Origin: Pedobacter planticolens
GTDB lineage: Bacteria > Bacteroidota > Bacteroidia > Sphingobacteriales > Sphingobacteriaceae
Assembly: GCF_014172375.1 (NCBI RefSeq)
Contig: NZ_WNXD01000002.1
Coordinates: forward strand, 1,364,001 to 1,428,000
DNA length: 64,000 nt
Direction: 5' to 3'
Under the pieces are notes generated by a model. It saw nothing but the letters and a program-made list of their open reading frames with translations, was not told where the DNA came from and searched no databases. How positions within the stretch are numbered: position 1 is the first letter of the stretch; each line of letters begins with the position of its first letter. The position numbers were made by a program, and so were the translations under genes. Positions 35,118 to 43,266 of the stretch are shown here, one piece after another.

Positions 35118-36209
35118 TTAGAATTTAACGGTATCTTCTTCGTTTAAATTCTGAGCGCCAGCAGTAACTACTTTATCGCCAACTTTAAGGCCAGATAAAA
35201 CTTCTACCCTTCCTTCGTAAGTTTTACCGGTTTTAATGATGACTTTTTTAGCTATTCCGTTAACTGCAACGAATACAAAATCTCCATTTTCTGCTTTTTG
35301 AATAGCCGAGATAGGTATTACTATTGCTTTTGCGTTTTGATAATCAACAATTTTTAAAACCGCTAACATATTAGGGCGATATTTTTTGCTTGATGGCAAG
35401 TTAATTTGAACTTCAAAACTTCTAGATGCAGGATCAATAGTTTTAGATGCATAATTTATCTTAGTTCTTAAACTATCTGGTACATCAGGGAAAATAACAT
35501 TTACTTCATCACCTTGGCTTACTCGGCCAGCATAAGTTTCTGCAACTTGTGCTTTAGCTTTTAAATTACTTGCGTTAATTATTCTAATGCCAGACATTCC
35601 TGGAGCTACAGATTCACCAACTTTTAAGTCCATTGCATCAATAGTGCCGCTAATTGGAGCTTTGATTTTGTACATTGCTATTTGAGAACGTAAGGTTGCA
35701 ATTCTATTTTCTGCTGCTTCTTTTTGAGTTTTAGCATTGATGTATTGTACTTCTGTACCAATTTTTTGATCCCAAAGATTTTTTTGTCTGTTAAATAAGC
35801 TAGTAGCCAAAGTTAATTGAGTTTGTAACTCAGCTATATTTTGTCTTAAAACTTTATCATCTATTTGTGCTAAAACTTGACCTTTACTTACGCCTTGACC
35901 AATTTTTACATACACAGCAGTAACTGCACCTTGCGCCTCAGGATTTACCTGAATATTTTCTTCGGCATCAATTCTACCTTGTATTTCTAAATAATTTTTA
36001 AAGTTAGTTTCAGCTATTTCATAAACAGAAACATCTCTTGCAACGGTTTTGGTTGTATCACTTGAACCAGCTTCGGTTTCTAACTTCGTAATTTTCGCAT
36101 CTAATTCTGTACGTTGTTTTTTAAGATCCGCTAATTCAGCTTTTGGATCTTTTGGCTTTGAACATGCCGCTAAAAATGCGATTGCTGCTATAAATAATAT
36201 TCTTTTCAT
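35118..36209 (-). CDS. RND efflux periplasmic adaptor (membrane fusion protein)
   Basis: This 363-aa HlyD/AcrA-type lipoprotein has the lipobox LAAC followed by SKPK. A Lys/Glu-rich coiled coil follows (ELADLKKQRTELDAKITKLE), then a lipoyl-like half (VYVKIGQGVSKGQVLAQIDD), an alpha-hairpin and a second lipoyl half (KIKAPISGTIDAMDLKVGES). It ends with a beta-barrel domain with VVTAGAQNLNEEDTVKF. It bridges the permease and the TolC channel and lies 44 bp upstream of acrB and 18 bp downstream of tolC in the operon. Confidence 0.93.
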   Translation of the reverse strand: MKRILFIAAIAFLAACSKPKDPKAELADLKKQRTELDAKITKLETEAGSSDTTKTVARDVSVYEIAETNFKNYLEIQGRIDAEENIQVNPEAQGAVTAVYVKIGQGVSKGQVLAQIDDKVLRQNIAELQTQLTLATSLFNRQKNLWDQKIGTEVQYINAKTQKEAAENRIATLRSQIAMYKIKAPISGTIDAMDLKVGESVAPGMSGIRIINASNLKAKAQVAETYAGRVSQGDEVNVIFPDVPDSLRTKINYASKTIDPASRSFEVQINLPSSKKYRPNMLAVLKIVDYQNAKAIVIPISAIQKAENGDFVFVAVNGIAKKVIIKTGKTYEGRVEVLSGLKVGDKVVTAGAQNLNEEDTVKF

Positions 36210-36227
36210 TATAAATTGTTTGTAAGG

Positions 36228-37565
36228 TTAGTAGTTAATGTTTCCTAAAGCTTTATCTAGATTTACTTTGTTAATCAGCATATCGTATAAAGCATTTATA
36301 TAATTGTTTTGAGCTTCTTTTAATGAAGTTTCTGCAGTGGTTACCTCTAAACTAGAGCCAACACCTTGATCGTATTTGATTTTAGTAACACGTAAAACTT
36401 CTTTAGCCAATTCCATATTTCTTTTTTGGTTTTCTAAAGATTTTTGACCGTTTAGATAGATGGTTTGTGATTGTGCAACTTCAAGTTCAATAGCGTTTTG
36501 AAGATTGATTAAGTTGTTGTCTGTTTTTAACGACTCTAATTTTGCATTACGCAATTGATAAAGTTTCTGACCACCAGAAATTAAAGGAACTGATAACCTC
36601 AAACCAATAACTGTTGTAGGGAAACGTTTATCATATAAGTTTGAAAATTTATCGGCTTGGAAATTTGCAGAAGTACTGCCGAAAGCAGATAAAGATGGTA
36701 AAAACAAGCTTTTATATCTTTTTACATCTAATTCGTTTAATTTCTTTTGAGTTTGCAATAAAGAATACTCTATCCTTTTGTTATAAACGTCATTTGTGCC
36801 TATTACAGGAGTTTTGTCTACATTAACATCACTAATTTTATCTGTTAAGGTAAGAGAACTGCCAACAGTCATCCCCATTTGAAACTTTAACAAGTTCACG
36901 TTTAAGGCTAATAATCTAATTACATTTTCACGTTCAGTAAGTAAATTATTGTTTAAAACACTTAGTCTGTCAACATCTATTTTTTCTACAAAACCATTTT
37001 TAAGCATTTGCTCTGTATCATTTAATGATTTTTTTAAACGCTCTAAATTGGCATCAATTAAAGAAAGTTGCTCATTGCTTACCAAAACAGAATAATAAGC
37101 TTTGGTTACTGCAACTGTAGTTTCAATTCTAGTTCTGCCAGTTGCTTTTACAGAAAGTTCTTTATAGGTTCTTGAAGCTTTTAAGCCTACTAAATAGCTA
37201 CCATCAAATAATAATTGATTAAGTTCTAATCCAACTCCAGAGTTGTATTTAACGCCAAACTTAACTGGGATTTGAGTGCCTGGTGCACCAAAAAATTCTC
37301 CAGGAAGCAAACTTGTAGGAACTTTAAGGTAATCTTGGAAATTTGCATTTGCACTTAATTGAGGTAAGCCAATACCAATAGTTTGTTTAACTGTGTTGAT
37401 TGCAATTTGCTCATCAATTTTTGCATTTTTAATATCCGATTGATGTTGTTGCGCATAAGAAATAGCATCTTGTAAGCTAAAACTTGCAGTTGTGTCTTTT
37501 TGCTGAGCCATGGTAGGGAAAGCCAAACTCAAGCTAAAAAGTAAAATGTAAAGTTGTTTTTTCAT
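36228..37565 (-). CDS. TolC family outer membrane channel
   Basis: This 445-aa protein has a signal peptide (LYILLFSLSLAFPTMAQQ) and two repeats of OEP/TolC helices (SLQDAISYAQQHQSDIKNAK; RLSVPLISGGQKLYQLRNAK; VTTAETSLKEAQNNYINALYD). It forms the trimeric outer-membrane exit duct. Its start lies 5 bp after the tetR stop, so it is coupled to the regulator. Confidence 0.92.
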   Translation of the reverse strand: MKKQLYILLFSLSLAFPTMAQQKDTTASFSLQDAISYAQQHQSDIKNAKIDEQIAINTVKQTIGIGLPQLSANANFQDYLKVPTSLLPGEFFGAPGTQIPVKFGVKYNSGVGLELNQLLFDGSYLVGLKASRTYKELSVKATGRTRIETTVAVTKAYYSVLVSNEQLSLIDANLERLKKSLNDTEQMLKNGFVEKIDVDRLSVLNNNLLTERENVIRLLALNVNLLKFQMGMTVGSSLTLTDKISDVNVDKTPVIGTNDVYNKRIEYSLLQTQKKLNELDVKRYKSLFLPSLSAFGSTSANFQADKFSNLYDKRFPTTVIGLRLSVPLISGGQKLYQLRNAKLESLKTDNNLINLQNAIELEVAQSQTIYLNGQKSLENQKRNMELAKEVLRVTKIKYDQGVGSSLEVTTAETSLKEAQNNYINALYDMLINKVNLDKALGNINY

Positions 37566-37570
37566 AAAAG

Positions 37571-38191
37571 TTATAATGCTTGCGTCGATTGTTGTTTGTA
37601 GTAATTAATTTTTTCTAATCCTTTTTGGTTACAAACACCGTAAAGGAAATGTTCAGTAATCTCAGCCATTACCTGAGCAATGTTATATTTATTCTTAGTA
37701 TAATGATCGTGTTGGTTAAAAAGTAAATCAACTTGATCAAGGCGCATTTGTGTTAAAATATCTTTATTAATTTCAGGACGATAAAGACCTTCTTTAATGC
37801 CACGCTCTAAATTTTCAAAAATGCATTTGCCTAAATTATTTTCTTTAAACTCTTTAAAATGCAACCAAGCTTTTGGATGATATTTTTGCAAATCATAAAA
37901 GAGCTTCGGATTCATACTCGTTAATAGCTCGTGGATATTGGTGATTGCGAAAAATATTTCATGAACTGCATTTTCTGCATTTGATGCACAAAAATCCATT
38001 GTGCAATTTTGATTGGTGAGTTTATCTTTTATCAGAATGTTTACCAATTCGTCTTTATCGCTAAAATGCTGATAGATGGTTTTTTTAGACATGCCCAAAT
38101 GCTTGGCAATATCATCCATGGTTACACTTTTAAAGCCATACTGACAAAAAAGTTTATCCGACTCCTCAATTATATATTCCTTTACTTCCAA
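37571..38191 (-). CDS. TetR/AcrR family transcriptional regulator of the efflux operon
   Basis: This 206-aa protein has an N-terminal TetR HTH (CQYGFKSVTMDDIAKHLGMSKKTIYQHFSDKDELV) and a C-terminal ligand-binding region with no strong signature. The start is TTG at 38191: a very good aaggag sits five bases upstream, and an in-frame stop just before it excludes a longer form. As first gene of the efflux operon it probably represses it and is induced by a pump substrate. Two small related ORFs lie immediately upstream on the same strand. Confidence 0.9.
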   Translation of the reverse strand: MEVKEYIIEESDKLFCQYGFKSVTMDDIAKHLGMSKKTIYQHFSDKDELVNILIKDKLTNQNCTMDFCASNAENAVHEIFFAITNIHELLTSMNPKLFYDLQKYHPKAWLHFKEFKENNLGKCIFENLERGIKEGLYRPEINKDILTQMRLDQVDLLFNQHDHYTKNKYNIAQVMAEITEHFLYGVCNQKGLEKINYYKQQSTQAL

Positions 38192-38217
38192 TTTTGCTCC
38201 TTAATTTTTAGTAAAAA

Positions 38218-38292
38218 CTAGCCCCAAATTTTTCTTATTAAAATTTCAATCTCTTCGGCTATCGTAGTTTCTACTTGTTTATATTCCAACAT
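38218..38292 (-). CDS. Candidate small ORF A (24 aa) ahead of tetR
   Basis: ATG at 38292 to TAG at 38218 encodes 24 residues: an N-terminal MLEYKQVETT, then AEEIEILIRKIWG. The last 18 residues align with small ORF B (38332-38403) at 11 identical positions, and six of these 11 use a different synonymous codon. That is what protein-level selection after duplication would leave. The peptide is predicted as an amphipathic helix with a C-terminal Trp. It ends 26 bp before the tetR start on the same strand. No clear Shine-Dalgarno is seen. Function unknown: leader peptide or small partner of the efflux system. Confidence 0.45.
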   Translation of the reverse strand: MLEYKQVETTIAEEIEILIRKIWG

Positions 38293-38331
38293 GTTCTTTA
38301 AAATGATGGAGCAAAACTATGGAAACTTTTT

Positions 38332-38403
38332 TTAATTCCAAAGTTTCCTAATTAATATTTTTATTTCTTCAATGAGCGTTTGCTCTGTCTGTGTTGTTTC
38401 CAT
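38332..38403 (-). CDS. Candidate small ORF B (23 aa), paralog of ORF A
   Basis: ATG at 38403 to TAA at 38332 encodes 23 residues, ending EEIKILIRKLWN; a further in-frame ATG at 38418 would add five residues. The core EEI[K/E]ILIRK[L/I]W is shared with ORF A, 39 bp downstream. Codon differences are concentrated at third positions (att/ata, aga/agg, gag/gaa). The two ORFs and the tetR-tolC-acrA-acrB genes are collinear. No family was recognised. Confidence 0.45.
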   Translation of the reverse strand: METTQTEQTLIEEIKILIRKLWN

Positions 38404-38641
38404 GATACAAAAAAACATAATTATGTAAGGCGGAAATAGTCTTAATCGGTGAATGGAGGATTTGAGTAGGTGAAATTCTGAAGAAATCGGGTTACAGGTT
38501 GCGGGTTAGGAGTTACGGGACTAGACGTACAATCATAGTTGGTTAATAATTTAACAACTCAAAGATTTATTTTATATTCGGCATGAGAAGAGAGAAAGCA
38601 CCCAAACCTGCAATTCATAACATAAAACCCACAATCCAAAA
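38404..38641. other. Intergenic region between efflux operon head and TMEM175-like gene
   Basis: This stretch contains degenerate 'gggtta/gttacgg' repeats near 38490-38520 and should include divergent promoters; neither a clear TAnnTTTG box nor another gene is visible. Confidence 0.35.
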
Positions 38642-39235
38642 ATGAAAAAAGGAAGAATAGAGGCATTTAGCGATGGGGTTATTGCCATCATTATTACCAT
38701 TATGGTTTTGGAGTTAAAAGTTCCGCATGATAAAAGTAGTTTCAAAGATTTATTGCCATTATTGCCAGTGTTTTCGAGCTATGTACTCAGTTTTATTTAC
38801 GTAGGTATTTATTGGAACAACCATCATCACATGTTTATGGTGGTAAATAAAGTAAACGGAGCCATACTTTGGGCCAATTTGCATTTATTGTTTTGGTTAT
38901 CGATGATCCCTTTTGCTACCGCTTGGATGGGCGAAAATCATTTTGCACCTGCACCAGTTGCCACGTATGGCTTTGTTTTATTAATGAATGGAATAGCCTA
39001 CACTATATTAACATTGGTTTTAGTTAAACATCATGGAGATGAATCGGTACTATCAAGAGCGGTTGGTGCCGATTTTAAAGGAAAAATGTCTATCGCTTGT
39101 TACATTTTAGCTATTCCAAGCGCTTTTATTCATGTTGGTATTTCTGGCGGTTTATTTGTGCTAATTGCGCTAGTTTGGCTAGTGCCAGATAAAAGAATTG
39201 AAAAAGTTGTTCACGAAGAAAATTTAAAGACTTAA
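38642..39235 (+). CDS. TMEM175-like potassium channel family protein (DUF1211)
   Basis: This 197-aa membrane protein has the TM1 hallmark FSDGVIAIIITIMVLELKVP, which in bacterial TMEM175 proteins forms the ion-conducting pore. About six TM helices follow, with NNHHHMFMVVNKVNGAILWAN between TM2 and TM3. Bacterial members are K+-selective leak channels assembled as tetramers. Monocistronic and next to murB, with no obvious functional link. Confidence 0.88.
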   Translation: MKKGRIEAFSDGVIAIIITIMVLELKVPHDKSSFKDLLPLLPVFSSYVLSFIYVGIYWNNHHHMFMVVNKVNGAILWANLHLLFWLSMIPFATAWMGENHFAPAPVATYGFVLLMNGIAYTILTLVLVKHHGDESVLSRAVGADFKGKMSIACYILAIPSAFIHVGISGGLFVLIALVWLVPDKRIEKVVHEENLKT

Positions 39236-39278
39236 AAGCATAAAATTTATCTATTACATTTGCGCTTTAATTAAAACT

Positions 39279-40295
39279 ATGTCCATTTTGCAAGAAAATG
39301 TATCCTTAAAAAAGTATAATACTTTTGGTATTGATGTTAACGCAAGTTATTTCGTCGAAGTTAAAAATGGAGAAGATTTAAGGGAAGTTTTTAGTAATCC
39401 GATTGCAAAGACCAAAAAGCTATTGGTTTTAGGAGGCGGAAGCAATATGCTTTTCACAAAAGATTTTGATGGTGTAATATTAAAAGTAAGCATTCAAGGT
39501 ATTACGTATCAAACACAGGGTGATGATGTGATGGTTACTGCTGGTGGTGGCGTAGTGTGGAATGATTTAGTAAGCTATTGCGTTGAAAATAATTTCGCTG
39601 GAATAGAAAACTTAACCTTAATACCAGGTACAGTAGGCGCTTCGCCAATACAAAACATTGGGGCATATGGTGTAGAATTAAAAGATGTTTTTTCTTCTTG
39701 TATGGCATTTGAAATCGCCACTGGCGAAACCAGAACATTTACCTATGCAGATTGTAATTTTGGATATAGAGACAGTGTGTTTAAAAATGAATTGAAGAAT
39801 AAATACATTATCACTTCTGTACAATTTCATTTGAGTAAGCAGGCAAAATTGCAAACACATTACGGCGCTATTACTGCAGAACTGGAAAAAAGAAATATCA
39901 CAAAACCAACAATTGCAGATATTTCTAAAGTTGTAGCTGATATTAGAGTAAGTAAACTGCCTGATCCTAAAACAATTGGCAATGCAGGTAGCTTTTTCAA
40001 AAATCCAGTCATTGAAAAAAGTGTTTTTGATGATTTGATTAAGAAATTTCCAGAAGTAGTGAATTATCCTGCGCCAAATGGAAAAATTAAACTTGCTGCT
40101 GGTTGGTTAATTGAACAGTGTGGTTTTAAAGGAATTGTTGTTGGAGAAACGGGTACTTGGAAAAACCAGGCATTGGTATTGGTTAATCATGGTTATGCTA
40201 GCGGACAAGAAGTGTATATTTTTTCGGAACAAATAATTAATACAGTATATACCAAGTTTTCGGTAAAGTTAGAACGAGAAGTAAATATATTGTGA
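39279..40295 (+). CDS. murB: UDP-N-acetylmuramate dehydrogenase
   Basis: This 338-aa flavoenzyme reduces UDP-GlcNAc-enolpyruvate to UDP-MurNAc in cytoplasmic peptidoglycan precursor synthesis. FAD-binding motifs LVLGGGSNMLF and IPGTVGASPIQNIGAYGVE are clear, and the proton-donor Ser appears in GNAGSFFKNP. The C-terminal domain (NGKIKLAAGWLIEQCGFKG) and length match the E. coli-type (type I) enzyme. A tacatttg at 39255-39262 fits a TAnnTTTG -7 box close to the start. Confidence 0.93.
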   Translation: MSILQENVSLKKYNTFGIDVNASYFVEVKNGEDLREVFSNPIAKTKKLLVLGGGSNMLFTKDFDGVILKVSIQGITYQTQGDDVMVTAGGGVVWNDLVSYCVENNFAGIENLTLIPGTVGASPIQNIGAYGVELKDVFSSCMAFEIATGETRTFTYADCNFGYRDSVFKNELKNKYIITSVQFHLSKQAKLQTHYGAITAELEKRNITKPTIADISKVVADIRVSKLPDPKTIGNAGSFFKNPVIEKSVFDDLIKKFPEVVNYPAPNGKIKLAAGWLIEQCGFKGIVVGETGTWKNQALVLVNHGYASGQEVYIFSEQIINTVYTKFSVKLEREVNIL

Positions 40296-40451
40296 CATGT
40301 CCATTTTTGCTTAATTAGATAAGATTTCTCTTTAAAGTAAAACTCATTTTCCTTTTTGGTATCATAGTTGTATAGGTTTTAGTAATTACAAACAGTTAGC
40401 TCGAACCACATCAGCTTCTGTTTTCTTTTTTAAAACTTAAAACTAAAAACT

Positions 40452-40979
40452 ATGACACAGCTTCAATTTAACCACCAATTGCATGATTATTCTGGTTCGT
40501 TACAGTCCTTCGCTTTAAATTTTACGAAAGATATTGAGGATGCCAATGATTTGGTACAAGATACCATGCTGAAAGCGGTTACCTATTATAGTAAATTTAA
40601 AGAGGGTACAAATTTAAAAGGCTGGTTATTTACCATTATGCGCAATACGTTTATTAATAACTATAGACGCATGGTAAAAACCAATACATTAATTACACAA
40701 AGCGAAGATATATCTTCAGCCAACTTACATTATAGTGCAACTAGAAATGAAGTAGAAAGTAAATTTGTAATGGGCGATATTCATAAAGCTTTAGCAACAT
40801 TACAACCAGAGTATTATGTTCCGTTTATTAAATATTTCGAGGGTTTTAAATACCATGAAATAGCGGACGAATTAAATATTCCAATTGGAACAGTAAAAAC
40901 ACGTATTCACGTAGCACGTGGTATTTTAAAGAAATATTTAAAAACGTATGCAAAAGATCTTACAATGGCAGATGCATAA
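40452..40979 (+). CDS. ECF-type RNA polymerase sigma factor
   Basis: This 175-aa sigma-70 group IV protein has region 2 (DANDLVQDTMLKAVTYYSKF, NLKGWLFTIMRNTFINNYRR) and region 4 (PEYYVPFIKYFEGFKYHEIADELNIPIGTVKTRIHVARGIL). No anti-sigma gene is adjacent. It resembles the conserved stand-alone ECF sigma of Bacteroidota rather than a FecI type. Terminator follows at 41015. Confidence 0.9.
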   Translation: MTQLQFNHQLHDYSGSLQSFALNFTKDIEDANDLVQDTMLKAVTYYSKFKEGTNLKGWLFTIMRNTFINNYRRMVKTNTLITQSEDISSANLHYSATRNEVESKFVMGDIHKALATLQPEYYVPFIKYFEGFKYHEIADELNIPIGTVKTRIHVARGILKKYLKTYAKDLTMADA

Positions 40980-41014
40980 TTTTAAAGAATTTACCAATGA
41001 AAAACAAATAGAAG

Positions 41015-41038
41015 GGCTCCTAAATGGAGCCTTTTTTT
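41015..41038 (+). terminator. Terminator after ECF sigma gene
   Basis: ggctcc (41015-41020), loop taaat, ggagcc (41026-41031), then eight Ts. Confidence 0.8.
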
Positions 41039-41104
41039 TGTTTGATAACCAAAGGGTTGATAGTATAAGGAAAAATTTGTTATACATTCAATATGAAATC
41101 ATCG

Positions 41105-41186
41105 CGTCATTGCGAGTCTCCGATTTTTCATCGGGGCGAAGCAATCTTTACTGACTAGGTAGATTGCTTCGTACCTCGCAATGACG
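41105..41186. repeat. Long imperfect palindromic repeat (cgtcattgcgag type)
   Basis: Outer arms cgtcattgcgag (41105-41116) and ctcgcaatgacg (41175-41186), and inner arms cgaagcaatct (41137-41147) and agattgcttcg (41161-41171), are exact inverted repeats. The left side carries an extra small hairpin ccgat/atcgg. It lies in the 325-bp gap before the lycopene-cyclase gene, which otherwise contains a terminator and promoter only. Confidence 0.85.
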
Positions 41187-41269
41187 AAATGCACAAAGAA
41201 ATGCCATTTATTAACCGAACTCCAGATTACTACCTAATAATTTATACTATTTAAACCGCTTCAAAATCA

Positions 41270-41277
41270 TACTTTTG
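41270..41277 (+). promoter_or_regulatory. Likely -7 box (tacttttg)
   Basis: tacttttg fits TAnnTTTG and lies 27 bp upstream of the ATG at 41305. No convincing -33 box was seen. Confidence 0.35.
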
Positions 41278-41304
41278 AAAATCTAAAATTTAACACAAGT
41301 ATAA

Positions 41305-41985
41305 ATGAACTATATTTTTTTGTTGCTTAATCTGTTTCTATTTCTTATTCCAATTTGTCTTTCTTTCGATAAAAAAGTTTTTCCTATTGGGCAGTTAAAA
41401 TCCACTGTTGCGGCCACATTAATTACAGGTATTATTTTTTCTGCCATAGCCATATTCTTTACTCTTTTTAAAGTTTGGAGCTTTGATTCAGTCTTTTTAA
41501 GTGGAGTTTATTACAGAGGGCTTCCCTTAGAACACTATCTTTTTTCATTTACTTTCACCTTTGCTGGATTAGGTATTTATCAGTATTTAAATGCTAAATT
41601 TCCTAATAATCAGTTGCAAAAGTTTAGTTTATCGGTTAGCAATTTGATGTTAGGTGTTTGTGTGGCATTTTTGTTTTTCGCTTATGCAAAATGGTACACT
41701 GTGGTTACTTTCTCCATTTTATTAATCTTGCTATTATACATCGAGTACTTAAATAAATTGAGGTTTATGTATCGGTTTTATAGGGCTTACTTGGTGTGCT
41801 TAATCCCCTTTTACATTTGTTACGGCATCATTTGCAATTTGCCTATCATTCAATATCAAGCAGCTGAAACAATTAAATTAAGGTTACAAAACATCCCATT
41901 GGAAAACCATTTTTATATAATGGGGATGCTTTTATTGGCAGTTTATGTATTTGAGTTTTTCGAAAAAAGAGCAACAACCAAATAA
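41305..41985 (+). CDS. Lycopene cyclase domain-containing membrane protein (CrtYcd-like)
   Basis: This 226-aa, seven-helix membrane protein carries two related halves: RGLPLEHYLFSFTFTFAGLG in the first and QNIPLENHFYIMGMLLLAVYVFEF in the second. These correspond to the fused CrtYc/CrtYd carotenoid cyclases, whose PLE(E/D) motifs supply acidic catalytic residues. Here the motifs read PLEH and PLEN. It probably cyclises lycopene to beta-carotene, but no other carotenoid gene is in the window. Its stop overlaps the next start (TAATG). Confidence 0.82.
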   Translation: MNYIFLLLNLFLFLIPICLSFDKKVFPIGQLKSTVAATLITGIIFSAIAIFFTLFKVWSFDSVFLSGVYYRGLPLEHYLFSFTFTFAGLGIYQYLNAKFPNNQLQKFSLSVSNLMLGVCVAFLFFAYAKWYTVVTFSILLILLLYIEYLNKLRFMYRFYRAYLVCLIPFYICYGIICNLPIIQYQAAETIKLRLQNIPLENHFYIMGMLLLAVYVFEFFEKRATTK

Positions 41986-42218
41986 TGGATTTGCCTATTT
42001 ATAGTAAACAGCAACTCGCTTTGCGCAATGGACAAGACAAGCCACAAATTTGGGTAGCTTATAAAGGATTAATTTATGATGTTGGCAGCAGCCGATTATG
42101 GAAAAACGGTAAACATTATGAACATTGGGCAGGGCAAGATTTAACAGACGAGTTGCCAGATGCACCACATACCGAAACTGTTTTTGAGAAGTTTGAGATA
42201 GTGGGCGAGTTAAAATGA
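41985..42218 (+). CDS. Cytochrome b5-like heme/steroid-binding domain protein
   Basis: This 77-aa soluble domain matches the short bacterial/archaeal cytochrome b5 group: IWVAYKGLIYDVGSSRLWKNG, then HYEHWAGQDLT and DAPHTETVFEKFEIVG. His in HYEHWAG and APHT are candidate axial ligands. No transmembrane anchor is present. It overlaps the lycopene cyclase stop by one base, so it is translationally coupled; it might supply electrons to a carotenoid or fatty-acid oxygenase, but this is inference. Confidence 0.8.
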   Translation: MDLPIYSKQQLALRNGQDKPQIWVAYKGLIYDVGSSRLWKNGKHYEHWAGQDLTDELPDAPHTETVFEKFEIVGELK

Positions 42219-42272
42219 ATTTGCAAAATAATAGTCAGCAATTAATATCATTAACATAAGATACCTAGTTGA

Positions 42273-43199
42273 ATGAAAAGAAAAGAATTTTTAACATCGG
42301 GCCTGTTTGCAGCAGGAATTGCAATGTTGCCCTCTACGGTTTCTGCCAATAATGATCGTGTTAAACGGTCGTTTCGTTTTGCATTTATATCCGACATTCA
42401 TGTTAAACCAGGGGTAGTGCCAGAAGCGGGCATGGCCAAGGCAATACAACATGTACAAAATTTAAAACCAAAGGTTGATTTTATTGTAAACGGTGGCGAC
42501 TCGATTATGGATGCTTTGGCTGCAACGAAAGAATCGGCACAAATCCAATGGGATCTTTTTCATAAAATTATGGAAAAAGAGAATAGTTTACCCGTTTATC
42601 CCTGTATAGGTAATCACGATATTTATGGTTGGTTTCAAAAAACACCAGATTCTACGGATCCTCTTTATGGTAAAAATTGGGCAGTAAAAGAGCTTAAAAT
42701 GACCGATCGCTATTATCATTTTCAAAAAGGCAAATGGGATTTTATTGTTTTAGATAGTACACAGCTTAATCCAGCTGGCGGCTATGTGGGTAAAATTGAC
42801 GAAGAGCAACTGGTATGGTTAAAGAATAAACTTGCTGAAATTCCTAAAGATCGATTTATTGTGATTGTTTCTCATATTCCAATATTATCTATTTGTGCGG
42901 GTTTGTTTTTTAATAAAACAGAAGCAAATGGTGATTTGATGATTAAACGAAACCTAATGCACTCTGATTTTTTGGCAATTAAGGCTTTATTTAATCAATA
43001 TCCGAATATAAAAACTTGTTTAAGCGGTCATGTTCACTTACAAGATGAGGTTCATTATCTCGGCATAAAATACTATTGTAATGGCGCAATCTGTGGAAAT
43101 TGGTGGAGTGGTGCTTATCAGGAGTTTGATCCAGCATATGCTGTATTTGAGTTTTTTGATGATGGAACCTGTAGCAGAGAGATGGTGAATTATGGATAA
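42273..43199 (+). CDS. Exported metallophosphoesterase (calcineurin-like)
   Basis: This 308-aa protein begins with a signal sequence (KEFLTSGLFAAGIAMLPSTVSA). The metallophosphoesterase motifs are complete and in order: ISDIHVK, NGGDSIMD, GNHDIYG, VSHIPI and SGHVHLQ, which bind two metals. It hydrolyses phosphoesters in the periplasm or outside; the substrate is unknown. It follows the cytochrome b5 gene by 54 bp and ends in a strong bidirectional terminator. Confidence 0.9.
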   Translation: MKRKEFLTSGLFAAGIAMLPSTVSANNDRVKRSFRFAFISDIHVKPGVVPEAGMAKAIQHVQNLKPKVDFIVNGGDSIMDALAATKESAQIQWDLFHKIMEKENSLPVYPCIGNHDIYGWFQKTPDSTDPLYGKNWAVKELKMTDRYYHFQKGKWDFIVLDSTQLNPAGGYVGKIDEEQLVWLKNKLAEIPKDRFIVIVSHIPILSICAGLFFNKTEANGDLMIKRNLMHSDFLAIKALFNQYPNIKTCLSGHVHLQDEVHYLGIKYYCNGAICGNWWSGAYQEFDPAYAVFEFFDDGTCSREMVNYG

Positions 43200-43216
43200 T
43201 TAAGCTGCATTAAAAA

Positions 43217-43252
43217 AGCCCAAGTCTATTTTGAAAGACTTGGGCTTTTTTA
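43217..43252. terminator. Bidirectional terminator between phosphoesterase and PfkB kinase
   Basis: agcccaagtct (43217-43227) pairs perfectly with agacttgggct (43236-43246), and the palindrome extends through the flanking A-run and T-run to gcatt/aatgc. Confidence 0.9.
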
Positions 43253-43266
43253 ATGCATATTTTGTA

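Noticed and set aside
36641..36826. Antisense open frame within the tolC gene
   Set aside because: Shadow of the real gene, with no independent support.
40948..41154. 68-aa open frame after the ECF sigma gene
   Set aside because: Runs through the terminator hairpin and the palindromic repeat.
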